A DNA stretch of 59,212 nt from Pseudomonadota bacterium (GTDB lineage Bacteria > SAR324 > NAC60-12), in NCBI GenBank assembly GCA_004213175.1, contig SHAT01000006.1:1-59212 (forward strand), written 5' to 3'. Under the pieces are notes generated by a model, which saw nothing but the letters and a program-made list of their open reading frames with translations, made no database searches and was not told the origin of the DNA. Positions 25,588 through 34,454 of the stretch are shown piece after piece; position 1 is the stretch's first letter, and every line of letters starts with the position of its first letter. The position numbers and the translations under genes are program-made.

Positions 25588-27813
25588 ATGTTTGGCAAGA
25601 AAAAAAATGACATTCTTGTTGACCACAGGCTGGCTTACTCTGTCTCCTTAACTACCAGGAGGCATGGAGTATATATAAATCGTGAAGAGGTTGATAAAAA
25701 ATTTCCGGAAAGTGATCCTCCACAAACTATTCGAGAACTAAACAGGTTTCTTGCAGATAAAAAACTTGAAGCAAATCCAATTAATATTTCAATAGATGAT
25801 TTTAAGGACAAAAATTTTGTTTTCCCTTGTGCAGTACCATTCAATAATGGTGAGTCAATAATAGCATTAAGCGTTTTTAAGAAAGAAGATCTTTATTTTA
25901 TTAAGTTTCTTGACCCTTTAGATCCGCAGGCGAGGCAACAGGAAGTCGAAATAAATGAATTTGAGAAGCTTTGGAAAAATATTGTCATTTCAGTAAATGC
26001 ACTTAGAGGTATTGAAAGTAAAGAAAGGCCCTTTGACGTAAAATGGTTCCTTCCTGAATTGTGGAAATGCAGGTACATGCTTCTCTGCGCTTTCATAATT
26101 TCTATCCTACTGAATATATTATCATTTACTCCTATAATTTTCATACAGATTTCCTTAGATAAAGTAGTAGGGTATAAAGCTGTATCCACTTTATATGTTC
26201 TTACAGCAGGAGTTGTTGTTGCACTATTATTTAATGCAATAATGGGTTTTGTTCGTGATTATATTTTTAACTATATTGGAGATATGCTGGAGTCCAGAAT
26301 TGCAACTGATATCTTTGATAAATTATTGGGATTACCATTGATACAAGTTCAAGGGGACAATATTACAAAATTCAATGGCTCAATGCAATCAATTACAGCA
26401 TTAAGGAATACTATCGTCATGAGAGTGTTTAAGGTAGTTTTTGATTTGACTGCTGTTCTTGTTTTTGTCCCAGTCATGTTTGCTTATAATTTACTTATGG
26501 GCATTATAGTGCTTGGATTTGCATTATTGATGGGTTTTAACAAAATCATTTTTAACAATATTGCGAACAAATCACCAGAAATTCTTAACGGAGTTGAAAA
26601 TAGTAAAAACAGCCTGATTCGTGAAACTTTGCATGGAATGACAATGTTAAAGGAGTTTGAAGAGGAAGAATCAGAGAGGAAAAATTGGAGAAAATCTGCT
26701 GCGGCTTCAATTATACTAAGATCAAAGAAAAATCAGTCAAACAGTACATCTACAGAGATTAATGGTTTCCTTCAACAAGCCATGACAATTACAATTATCT
26801 TCACTGGGGTACAATTGGTTTTTGCTGAGCAACTTTCTGCTGGTTCAATCATTGCGATTAATATGGTCGCTGGGAAATTAACATCACCGATTATTGCAGC
26901 GATTACTTTATATGGTGAAAGAAGCCAATTTTTAACCCTCATGTCTCGTATAAGTGACATTTGGGACAAGGGGAGTGAACAGATGGGGGCAGGAGTTCAC
27001 TCAACTATAAGTGGGAAATATATTTTTGAAAATGTTTCAATGAGTTTTGGGGATGTAAAAGCATTAAACGGATTATCTTTTGAACTTACCCCCAAATCCA
27101 AAGTTGCAGTAGTAGGTCCTACGGGGGCGGGTAAAAGTACATTGCTAAATATGATTGCAGGAACGTATCGTCCTACAGAGGGAAAAATGGAAATTGATGG
27201 AGTAGGATTCAATCAATATGATTTGTCATATTATCGTTCACAGGTAATGCTTTTGGATAAAAACCCCATTTTTTTTAAAGGTACAATTGAAGATAATATG
27301 TCTCGGGTCACACATAACATCGGCAAAAATGAACTTGCACACATTTTTGCTTTAACAGGATTTGATGAACACCTTCAAAAACTACCTGAAGGTATTCATA
27401 CAGAAATCGATGAAACAGCCACCCAATTAGCTGGAGGGGCAGCTAGCCTGCTGGCACTATCTAGGGCTTTGCTTGCAAATCCTAAGGTATTGCTTTTGGA
27501 TGAGTTTGCGGATTCACTGGATATTGATACTAGAATTAAATTACAAGATAACTTTTCTTCTATAACTACTGATAGGGCGGTAGTGGATGCTCAAAATGTT
27601 ATTAGCCATGAATTAGATTCAATTTCGAATTACGATAAGATTATTGTATTGGATGGAGGGAAAGTGGTTGGCCAAGGTAAGCATGATCGCTTACTTATTG
27701 ATTGTGAAGTTTATAGGCAAATGTTGGAAAAAGAAAAAAAATTAAGTGAAATTGGAGATTCAAAAACTGCAATGTCAAAGGATCTATCTCACATAGAAAA
27801 AGATAATTTTTAG
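25588..27813 (+). CDS. ABC exporter with degenerate C39-like domain (type I secretion ATPase)
   Basis: The 741-residue HlyB/LapB-type exporter has an N-terminal C39-like region (about 1-140, ending FLDPLDP..EINEFEKLW) without a catalytic Cys near its start, so it should bind rather than cut substrate. A transmembrane domain spans about 160-445 and an ATPase domain about 478-715. Walker A is GPTGAGKST (510-518), Walker B LLLDEF (635-640) and the switch His is His674. The signature is LAGGA (614-618) where LSGGQ is usual, and the Q-loop Gln is Lys558. It would export the upstream repeat protein with the HlyD partner; TolC is not encoded here. ATPase activity may be atypical. Confidence 0.85.
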   Translation: MFGKKKNDILVDHRLAYSVSLTTRRHGVYINREEVDKKFPESDPPQTIRELNRFLADKKLEANPINISIDDFKDKNFVFPCAVPFNNGESIIALSVFKKEDLYFIKFLDPLDPQARQQEVEINEFEKLWKNIVISVNALRGIESKERPFDVKWFLPELWKCRYMLLCAFIISILLNILSFTPIIFIQISLDKVVGYKAVSTLYVLTAGVVVALLFNAIMGFVRDYIFNYIGDMLESRIATDIFDKLLGLPLIQVQGDNITKFNGSMQSITALRNTIVMRVFKVVFDLTAVLVFVPVMFAYNLLMGIIVLGFALLMGFNKIIFNNIANKSPEILNGVENSKNSLIRETLHGMTMLKEFEEEESERKNWRKSAAASIILRSKKNQSNSTSTEINGFLQQAMTITIIFTGVQLVFAEQLSAGSIIAINMVAGKLTSPIIAAITLYGERSQFLTLMSRISDIWDKGSEQMGAGVHSTISGKYIFENVSMSFGDVKALNGLSFELTPKSKVAVVGPTGAGKSTLLNMIAGTYRPTEGKMEIDGVGFNQYDLSYYRSQVMLLDKNPIFFKGTIEDNMSRVTHNIGKNELAHIFALTGFDEHLQKLPEGIHTEIDETATQLAGGAASLLALSRALLANPKVLLLDEFADSLDIDTRIKLQDNFSSITTDRAVVDAQNVISHELDSISNYDKIIVLDGGKVVGQGKHDRLLIDCEVYRQMLEKEKKLSEIGDSKTAMSKDLSHIEKDNF

Positions 27814-27829
27814 TTTTGGAAATTCTTAA

Positions 27830-29578
27830 ATGGTTGTAGCAACAAACACACTGAAACCTCAATTATTAGTGGTGAAAAAAGGTGAGTATGTCTTTGAGGA
27901 AGGAGACGAAGCAGTATTTGCCTATGTCCTTACTGAAGGTGTAATTGAGATTGTTGCGATTATGAAGGGAGAAGAACAGGTTCTTGGGAAAGTAGAAAAA
28001 GGAACCGTTTTTGGAGAAATGGCAATAATTGATGGCTTCCCAAGAAGTGCATCTGCTCGCGCTGAAGTTGATTGTAAAGTACAAGAAGTGGGGCACAAAG
28101 AATTTCTTAATTATATCTCTAAAAAACCAGATGCTGCGTTCATGATAATGACTAGATTGTCTGGTTTTGTCCGGTCTGCTGATAAAAAAGCAAGTGAAAG
28201 TTTTTTACTTCGTAAAACAGGTTCTAATGATCAAAATAATGATCAAAATAATGATCAAACAGACATTGCCGCTGTACATAATTTTGAAGACACGGAATCT
28301 ATTTATGCAAGGCCTCCTTCAAAACCAGTAATCATAACTGCTGCCGGCCTACTAATATTCACTTTGTGCATGGTGTTATGGTCATCTTTTTCTTTTGTTG
28401 ATAAGACAGTCTCTGCACGTGGTAAATTCACTAATACTGCACCAAATATTGAAATTCAATCTACCGGAAGTTCAATTATTGAGGAATTAAATTTAGATCG
28501 AGGTCAATTCATAAAAAAAGGTGAAACAGTAGCAGTACTTGATGGTACTGTGGTGAACGCCAATCTCAAAATTACTAGAGACAAAATATACGCTGTAAAA
28601 AATAAAATATTACGACTGGAACTTCAAAAAAATTCAATCTTAAATAAATCTTTAAATAAGGATTTGTCTGGCCAACTAGACCGTATTAATGAAGAAATAC
28701 TTTATAAAAATTTTGATGAGTTTATGATTAAAATGAAAACATTTTCTTCTGATCTATTGCGCTTGGAATCGGAAATTGTTTCAATTAATGCAGATAAAGA
28801 ATTAATACGTGACCAACTGGATATAAAAATTAAAATTGAAGAAGGTAAAAAGAAATTGTTTGAGAAAAATGTTGGCACCTTAATGGATACGTTAAGTTCA
28901 ACCGATCAAAGAATTTCTGTAAACCGTCAATTATTGACAACAACTGGAAGTATCGAAAAGTTGAAATCGGAAAAAATATCAATTATGGATAAGAAATCTT
29001 CTTATTTGACGGGTGAATTAGTCAAAATAGCACAGGAGCTTTCTTCTTTTAATGATCAATTACTTCAATTGAACGAGGAATTAATTAAAAATGAATTAGA
29101 GAGGAGTAATTTATTTGTTAAATCTCCAGTTGAAGGTGTAGTATTAAATTTACCGACTGTGACTATCGGGTCTCTTATTAATAAAGGTGAACCAATAGTT
29201 ACACTAGTTAGAACAGGGCTACCTCTTGTTTTGGAGATTGATGTAGACCCAAAAGATGCCAGTGATTTGTATAATGGTAATCCTGTTTCTGTCAAAATTG
29301 ATGCGTTACCATTTCAACAGTTTGGAGACTTGGCTGGAACCTTAACATATATATCAGATGACACTGTAGAAGAGTCTCTTCAGGGAGAATCTGGAGCTTT
29401 TTATCGTGGTCGTGTTAATGTAGAAGAATCTGAGCTTGTTGGATTGCCTGAAGAATTTGATTTAACGCCAGGTATGCTTGCAAGTGCAGATTTAAAAGTT
29501 GGCAAAAGAAGATTGATTACATATTTTACAAATCCAATTTTAAAATCTCTATCAAGTGCAATGCGTGAGCCCGATTGA
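27830..29578 (+). CDS. HlyD-family membrane fusion protein with N-terminal cyclic-nucleotide-binding domain
   Basis: The 582-residue protein begins with a CRP-type cNMP-binding domain (about 10-115) carrying the phosphate-binding cassette FGEMAIIDGFPRSASA at 61-76. A linker with NDQN repeats leads to one membrane helix (about 167-189). Then follow an HlyD barrel/lipoyl region (GSSIIEELNLDRGQFIKKGE), a long coiled coil, and the closing FVKSPVEGVVLNLPTVTIGS barrel. The topology places the cNMP domain in the cytoplasm and the adaptor in the periplasm. It lies 16 bases after the ABC gene, so the two form an operon. The fusion suggests that export responds to cAMP or cGMP. Confidence 0.88.
   Translation: MVVATNTLKPQLLVVKKGEYVFEEGDEAVFAYVLTEGVIEIVAIMKGEEQVLGKVEKGTVFGEMAIIDGFPRSASARAEVDCKVQEVGHKEFLNYISKKPDAAFMIMTRLSGFVRSADKKASESFLLRKTGSNDQNNDQNNDQTDIAAVHNFEDTESIYARPPSKPVIITAAGLLIFTLCMVLWSSFSFVDKTVSARGKFTNTAPNIEIQSTGSSIIEELNLDRGQFIKKGETVAVLDGTVVNANLKITRDKIYAVKNKILRLELQKNSILNKSLNKDLSGQLDRINEEILYKNFDEFMIKMKTFSSDLLRLESEIVSINADKELIRDQLDIKIKIEEGKKKLFEKNVGTLMDTLSSTDQRISVNRQLLTTTGSIEKLKSEKISIMDKKSSYLTGELVKIAQELSSFNDQLLQLNEELIKNELERSNLFVKSPVEGVVLNLPTVTIGSLINKGEPIVTLVRTGLPLVLEIDVDPKDASDLYNGNPVSVKIDALPFQQFGDLAGTLTYISDDTVEESLQGESGAFYRGRVNVEESELVGLPEEFDLTPGMLASADLKVGKRRLITYFTNPILKSLSSAMREPD
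28226..28259 (+). repeat. 12-bp tandem repeat in the linker of the cNMP-HlyD gene
   Basis: AATGATCAAAAT occurs twice in full and a third time in part, encoding N-D-Q-N units at residues 133-143 between the cNMP domain and the membrane helix. The unit is a multiple of three, so copy-number changes would alter linker length without breaking the frame. Confidence 0.8.
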
Positions 29579-29944
29579 TACTATGCTAACGCTACTTCGA
29601 CTATAGTAACATTAGAAAGTGTGAACCTCTCCGGCTAGGTATTTAACTCCAAAAACTAACACTATTTTTTTCAAAGTCAGAAACCTCAGAGTAAAATCAA
29701 CACTTACTTACCAATATATGATTGTATATATTTAATCACAATTAAGAATCCTTCCCTGTAGACTAACGTTGTTAAATTAAATAAAAGATGTTATGTTTTT
29801 TTCTTTTCATTTATCGAATTCGTTGGTAATTCAGAGCAGGGATATGGCCGTCTTTTTTAGAAAAATAATAAAAAATAGCTTTAAAAAATACAAAAGATAA
29901 ATTTCAAATTTTTATAACAAAATACTCTGAATTAGAATGTTCCT
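29579..29944. other. Intergenic region after the secretion operon, no gene seen
   Basis: The 366-base AT-rich interval has no supported ORF and no convincing terminator. A weak inverted repeat (TACTAT...ATAGTA) lies just after the HlyD stop but lacks a T tract. Confidence 0.4.
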
Positions 29945-30346
29945 ATGAACAAATTACTAATTTTAGTTAAAGTCTTGTTTATAGTATTTTTATCCGGATG
30001 TATTTATCAAGCAGAATATGTAGGATAACTGGAAAACGGCAAACCCCATGGTAAAGGAAGCATTACCTATGAAAATGGGGAAATATATGAAGGAGAATGG
30101 AAGGAGGGACTAAAAGAAGGTCTAGGGTCTCTAACTTCACCTAACGGAAGTAAATATGAAGGTGAGTGGAAGAATGACAAAATGGAAGGTCAGGGCAACT
30201 ATACTTGGCCTAATGGGAAAAAATATGAAGGTGAATGGAAGGATGGGAAAAAGGATGGAAAGGGTGTCATATTATATGAAGATGGAAGTAAAATGGAAGG
30301 TGTGTTTAGAGATGACAGACCCTGGCAAACTATGCTTTCAGACTAA
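29945..30346 (+). pseudogene. MORN-repeat lipoprotein gene broken by an in-frame TAA
   Basis: ATG 29945 starts a signal peptide with lipobox FLSGC. Translation stops at TAA 30026-30028 after 27 codons, but the same frame continues with MORN repeats such as YEGEWKEGLKEGLGS, YEGEWKNDKMEGQGN and YEGEWKDGKKDGKGV to TAA 30344. Restoring one sense codon (for example GAA for TAA) would give a lipoprotein of about 133 residues. More MORN-like debris in shifted frames follows to about 30508 (TYSNGEKYVSEWKG). MORN proteins bind lipids or act as scaffolds; this copy is probably inactive. Confidence 0.7.
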
Positions 30347-30651
30347 AAATATTTTTAAGATACCAAAATGATCAAGGTGCTCACACTTATTCCAATGGGG
30401 AGAAATATGTGAGTGAATGGAAGGGTGAGGTGCCTTGGATTTAGGAAATACAACAAAAATGGAGAAATGTTAAGCATCTGGACAAACGGAAACTTCCAGT
30501 AAAATTTTAAACTGAAATAAGCCACATCATCTCCTCTAAGTTTGTTTCTAACAAATAACACAAAACTCAATAAAATCAAATGAAATGGTTTTACTTTCTA
30601 ACTACTTTCTAACAAAATAAACTAGTAAAAACAGTATTTAAAAGATAAAAT
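30347..30651. other. Degenerate MORN remnant and intergenic sequence
   Basis: 30361-30508 encodes MORN-like fragments (TYSNGEKYVSEWKG, then KYNKNGEMLSIWTNGNF in another frame), consistent with frameshift decay of the upstream MORN gene. The remainder up to the convergent guaA gene shows nothing else that I can support. Confidence 0.45.
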
Positions 30652-32463
30652 CTACTCCCACCCAAATGTGCCTGGAGGTTTGTGAGTGATGTCGTAAAAC
30701 ACTGTTTCAATTCCAGAAAGAGAGAGAATTGATTCAACCAATGGATCAAGCAAATGCCAATCGATACGAGCAAATTGGGCAGTCATAACATCTTCAGAAA
30801 CAACCGGCCGTAAAACGATACTGTCTTCTTTTCCATTTTTGGAAATCGGTAGTAAGATTACTAGCAGCTGGAATATTTCTCGCATTAGAGAATTTTTTTT
30901 CAGCATTTGCGTTGCAAAAAAATCTACCTCTCTAAGAAGATCGAGTCGATCACTATTGCAAAATGCTTTTCGAACTAAAAAAGGTGCATTACTATCTTTA
31001 AAGTTTGATCCCAGTTGAACAACAACCCGATTAATTCCACGGACTTCATTTGTTAAAAGTGTTGCCTCCTTTTCAAGCCAGCACCAATCACGTGGAGCAT
31101 TTCTGAGTGCTGCCGGAAGTTTGTAAGTACGCTTATCCCCTTGTACTCCGACCGAACGTACGGGAAGTATTTGACTATCACAATTACTATTCTTCAAACA
31201 TTTTGAAACTAACTCAGCTGTTTTTTCGAGTTCTGTAAAACCTTCTTTGCCATTAGAACATAAAATATTGATTGAAAGTCCTGGGCCCGGAAACGGATGC
31301 CTTAAGACAATTGAGTCAGGTAGACCCAATAGTGTCCCAACCTGACGAACTTCATCCTTGTAAAGATCTTTGAGCGGTTCTACAACTTTGCCAGAACTCA
31401 TCAAATCTAGAACGTCTTGCACACGATTGTGATGTGATTTAATTACTTCCGCGTGTTCCGTTCCTCCAGATTCGATAATATCAGGATAGAGAGTTCCCTG
31501 TCCTAACATCCATTCAGTTTCAGGCAAGTTTAATTCGGTCAATAATCTTTCCCGCATCTGAATGAAAGTTGCTCCAATTTTATGCCTTTTAATTTGTGGA
31601 TCAACCTCTTCAGACACAGCGTCCAGAAAGAAAGTACTGTAATCTCTTGATTCAATATTGTAATATCCCAAGTTTTGGTAACGATCGATAATTTCAGTGC
31701 TTTCATCTTTTCTCATGAAACCGTTATCGATGTAAAGCCCCAAAATATTTTCTTTGCCAAGGACTTTATTTAACAAGGCAAAAGCCACAGATGAATCAAC
31801 TCCCCCACTGATAAACATCAAAATTTTACGATTACCGACCTCCTGCCGCAGCCGCCAAGTAGTTTCTTCAATAAAATTATCCATTGACCAATGACCACTC
31901 AAATCACAAATGTTGACGAAATTTTCTAACATTGTCAGTCCCTGTTCTGAGTCATTTACTTCCGGATGGAACTGTAAGGTATATATTGGAAGAATACAGT
32001 GATTCATAGCAGCAATACATCCTGACGTAGTGACTCCTGTTACTTTAAAATCTGGGGGACATTCTGTGACGCTGTCTTGGTGACTCATCCATACCTGATT
32101 TGGAAAACTAACATTTTTCCAAAGTTTAAAATCTGCAGTCTGAGTTAAGGTTGCTTTGCCGAATTCCCCTTTGCCAGTATTGGTAATTGTTCCGCCAAAT
32201 TCTTTAGCAATCAACTGATGACCATAACATAAACCTAGGACAGGAAGATTTAATTTAAATATTTTTGAATTAAAATTTGGAATTCCTGAAGAGTAAACTG
32301 AGGAGGGGCCCCCGGAAAGAATTATACCTTTTGCCTGCGAAAGTAATTCTTCATTTGCGGATGGAGAAAATATTTGGGTGTAGGCACCTAAATGTCGTAC
32401 ACGTTTTGCGATAAGATGTGCGTATTGACTTCCAAAATCAAGCACGGCTATGAAGTCCTGCAT
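30652..32463 (-). CDS. guaA: GMP synthase (glutamine-hydrolysing), long form
   Basis: Starting at ATG 32463 gives 603 residues beginning MQDFIAVLDFGSQYAHLIAK, the standard GuaA start; the upstream in-frame extension to 32538 is unconserved. The class I amidotransferase domain has Cys79 (LGLCYGHQ) and His-Glu in LQFHPEV. The ATP pyrophosphatase domain has the PP-loop SGGVDSS. The C-terminus ends DITHKPPGTFGWE. The protein is about 80 residues longer than the common 510-525-residue bacterial enzyme because of an insertion in the C-terminal dimerisation region, similar to the eukaryotic arrangement. It converts XMP to GMP. Confidence 0.92.
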   Translation of the reverse strand: MQDFIAVLDFGSQYAHLIAKRVRHLGAYTQIFSPSANEELLSQAKGIILSGGPSSVYSSGIPNFNSKIFKLNLPVLGLCYGHQLIAKEFGGTITNTGKGEFGKATLTQTADFKLWKNVSFPNQVWMSHQDSVTECPPDFKVTGVTTSGCIAAMNHCILPIYTLQFHPEVNDSEQGLTMLENFVNICDLSGHWSMDNFIEETTWRLRQEVGNRKILMFISGGVDSSVAFALLNKVLGKENILGLYIDNGFMRKDESTEIIDRYQNLGYYNIESRDYSTFFLDAVSEEVDPQIKRHKIGATFIQMRERLLTELNLPETEWMLGQGTLYPDIIESGGTEHAEVIKSHHNRVQDVLDLMSSGKVVEPLKDLYKDEVRQVGTLLGLPDSIVLRHPFPGPGLSINILCSNGKEGFTELEKTAELVSKCLKNSNCDSQILPVRSVGVQGDKRTYKLPAALRNAPRDWCWLEKEATLLTNEVRGINRVVVQLGSNFKDSNAPFLVRKAFCNSDRLDLLREVDFFATQMLKKNSLMREIFQLLVILLPISKNGKEDSIVLRPVVSEDVMTAQFARIDWHLLDPLVESILSLSGIETVFYDITHKPPGTFGWE

Positions 32464-32493
32464 TGCTTTTCCTTTAATAGCAAGATAATCTAT

Positions 32494-32521
32494 TAGACAA
32501 ATAATAATAGCATTATATAAA
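32494..32521 (+). promoter_or_regulatory. Candidate sigma-70 promoter for tatB
   Basis: TAGACA (32494-32499) and TATAAA (32516-32521) are separated by 16 bases in the 86-base gap between divergent guaA and tatB. An AAGGAG ribosome site follows at 32537-32542. The match is by eye only. Confidence 0.35.
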
Positions 32522-32549
32522 AATTTGCACAATCTCAAGGAGCTTTCTC

Positions 32550-33032
32550 ATGTTTGGAATCGGGCTTCCCGAAATTATTGTCATTGCTGCAGTCGCACTT
32601 GTTTTTATTGGTCCGGACAAACTCCCTGGAGTTTTGCGTTCCCTTGGGAAGGGCCTGGTTGAGCTTAAGCGTGCAACAAGTGATGTTCGAACGACTGTTC
32701 AGGATGAAATGCATAAAATTGAAGAAGAGATTGAGCTTAATGAAGTTCGCAAAAACGCCGAAGATTTTAGTAATGAACTTGGAGGAGTTGCAAATAAGAT
32801 GGATCCCTTGTCCCTCTCAAAAATGAGTTCCGACACACAACTTGAAAAAATTGCTGACGCAATCGAAAATACTGAGATTGGCGAATCAGTGTCTTTGAAG
32901 AATGGTGATATAACATCAAAATTGTCAAAATCGACAGGCATTCAAGCCGGTGACTTCTCTGTCCCACAGACTTCGGATAAAAACACAAAAAAATTGGCAA
33001 CTGTTGAAAAATCAAATGCTGAAAAAAGTTGA
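32550..33032 (+). CDS. tatB: Sec-independent translocase protein TatB
   Basis: The 160-residue protein starts MFGIGLPEIIVIAAVALVFI with the short membrane helix, the GPDKLPG hinge and the amphipathic helix LRSLGKGLVELKRA, followed by a long charged tail. The Glu at position 8 and the long C-terminal region favour TatB over TatA. It acts in the inner membrane in export of folded proteins. tatA and tatC are not adjacent. AAGGAG lies 7 bases upstream of the start. Confidence 0.75.
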   Translation: MFGIGLPEIIVIAAVALVFIGPDKLPGVLRSLGKGLVELKRATSDVRTTVQDEMHKIEEEIELNEVRKNAEDFSNELGGVANKMDPLSLSKMSSDTQLEKIADAIENTEIGESVSLKNGDITSKLSKSTGIQAGDFSVPQTSDKNTKKLATVEKSNAEKS

Positions 33033-33223
33033 TGTTGTTCAATCTTTCCTGCTGAAAAGGAGAAATTGATATGTATAAAAAGCTTGGCGTGGATTTTTAT
33101 GTGTGTTAGTGTCTTGGCTCAGTGGATAATTGTATAATCTGCAGAATTGCTGTAAAAAAAGTGTGCCATTTTAAAAAAGGGTTTTTAATAATTAACTTAT
33201 AATTGAATTTGAAAGGTTAGAGT

Positions 33224-33469
33224 ATGAGTAGCCAGGAAGAGTTGGTGAGTGAATATAAAGCCTCAACTAATGAAGATTTAAGGAAACGTCAAAAGAGCAT
33301 CGACGAAGGAGAAGCACTTGATAAGGAAATTAACCAGCGTATGGATTCAGGGGAAATAGGTGTTTCGCATGGCACTGACAACCATGTAGGAATCATCATG
33401 CTCGGCCTGGCAGGAGTATTTACACTTTTTTGCCTGTATCTTATTTTTAGTATTAGTCCAGCTCATTAA
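33224..33469 (+). CDS. Small single-span membrane protein, 81 aa
   Basis: A Glu/Lys-rich N-terminal half (about 1-52, helical) is followed by one hydrophobic helix (VGIIMLGLAGVFTLFCLYLI) and a short tail. A plausible GAAAGG ribosome site precedes ATG 33224. I do not recognise the family. It lies between tatB and the convergent kdsB. Confidence 0.55.
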   Translation: MSSQEELVSEYKASTNEDLRKRQKSIDEGEALDKEINQRMDSGEIGVSHGTDNHVGIIMLGLAGVFTLFCLYLIFSISPAH

Positions 33470-33522
33470 ACGGATTAATTAAAGAATCAAAACTAAAAAA
33501 TAGAAATTGCCGGCCTTCAAAA

Positions 33523-34287
33523 TCAGGCTTTTTTAGAATTTTGTCTCTTGAGCATCATTTCCGCATATTCTATGTCTAGGGGGACATCTACTCCCACACT
33601 GTCATTTTCTGCTTCCACGCAGAGCAGTGTTTCACCATTTTCCAGAATTCTCAATTGTTCCAATTGTTCAGTATGTTCAAGAGCAGACTGGGGCCATTGT
33701 TGAAATTGCAGTAGAAAATCCAGTTGAAACAAATAAACACCCAGATGGCGCCAAATTGAAAATTTTTCCCATTGTGCGGAACGTGTAAATGGAATCAGAG
33801 AACGTGAAAAATAGAGTGCCTCACTTTTTTTGTTTAAAACTACTTTAACCACATTAGGATCATGCAACATTTTCTTATCAGTGATTTTATAAATAAGGGT
33901 TGCTCCTTTTGTACCTTCCGTGTTTTGTGCCTGCAGGATAAGCCTTTCTATGTCAGAAGATAGAAGCAGCGGTTCGTCTCCCTGAATATTCAATACCCAT
34001 TCACAGGAAAGTCCGGAAATCGCTTCAACTATACGGTCAGTGCCTGTTTTGTGTTTCTGGTTTGTCAAAATGCCTTTGCCTCCAAATTTTTCTACTGCAG
34101 TCAAAATACGCTGATCGTCTGTTGCAACCAGGACATCGTCAATTGCCTTAGTCTGCATGGCACTTTCCCATACATGCTGAATCATTGATTTTCCGGCAAT
34201 TTCTACCAAAGGTTTCCCGGGAAATCTACTGGACGCATAACGTGCAGGAATAACCGCTAATGTTTTTATTGCACCGGAAAAGTTCAC
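33523..34287 (-). CDS. kdsB: 3-deoxy-manno-octulosonate cytidylyltransferase (CMP-KDO synthetase)
   Basis: The 254-residue nucleotidyltransferase has VIPARYASSRFPGKPL (nucleotide-binding loop), DDVLVATDD, KHKTGTDRI and VLNIQGDEPL, all diagnostic of KdsB. It activates KDO with CTP for lipopolysaccharide assembly, so the host makes a KDO-containing outer membrane. The length is normal. Confidence 0.92.
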   Translation of the reverse strand: MNFSGAIKTLAVIPARYASSRFPGKPLVEIAGKSMIQHVWESAMQTKAIDDVLVATDDQRILTAVEKFGGKGILTNQKHKTGTDRIVEAISGLSCEWVLNIQGDEPLLLSSDIERLILQAQNTEGTKGATLIYKITDKKMLHDPNVVKVVLNKKSEALYFSRSLIPFTRSAQWEKFSIWRHLGVYLFQLDFLLQFQQWPQSALEHTEQLEQLRILENGETLLCVEAENDSVGVDVPLDIEYAEMMLKRQNSKKA

Positions 34288-34454
34288 AAATACTTGTACA
34301 GAAGGTGATTAATAATTGATGAATCTTTATAAAATTTTGAATATAGGTTATCTCGAGCGGAGCGAGGACCCTTCTCTCAGTCACCACTATATATCATTTT
34401 CTTTCTGTTCGATGATATCTAGAGAATTTAATCCATTTTAAGACGGCATCATAC

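Noticed and set aside
30156-30371. 71-residue forward ORF in the MORN region
   Set aside because: It is an off-frame reading of the MORN repeats; the in-frame reading gives clear YEGEWK motifs.
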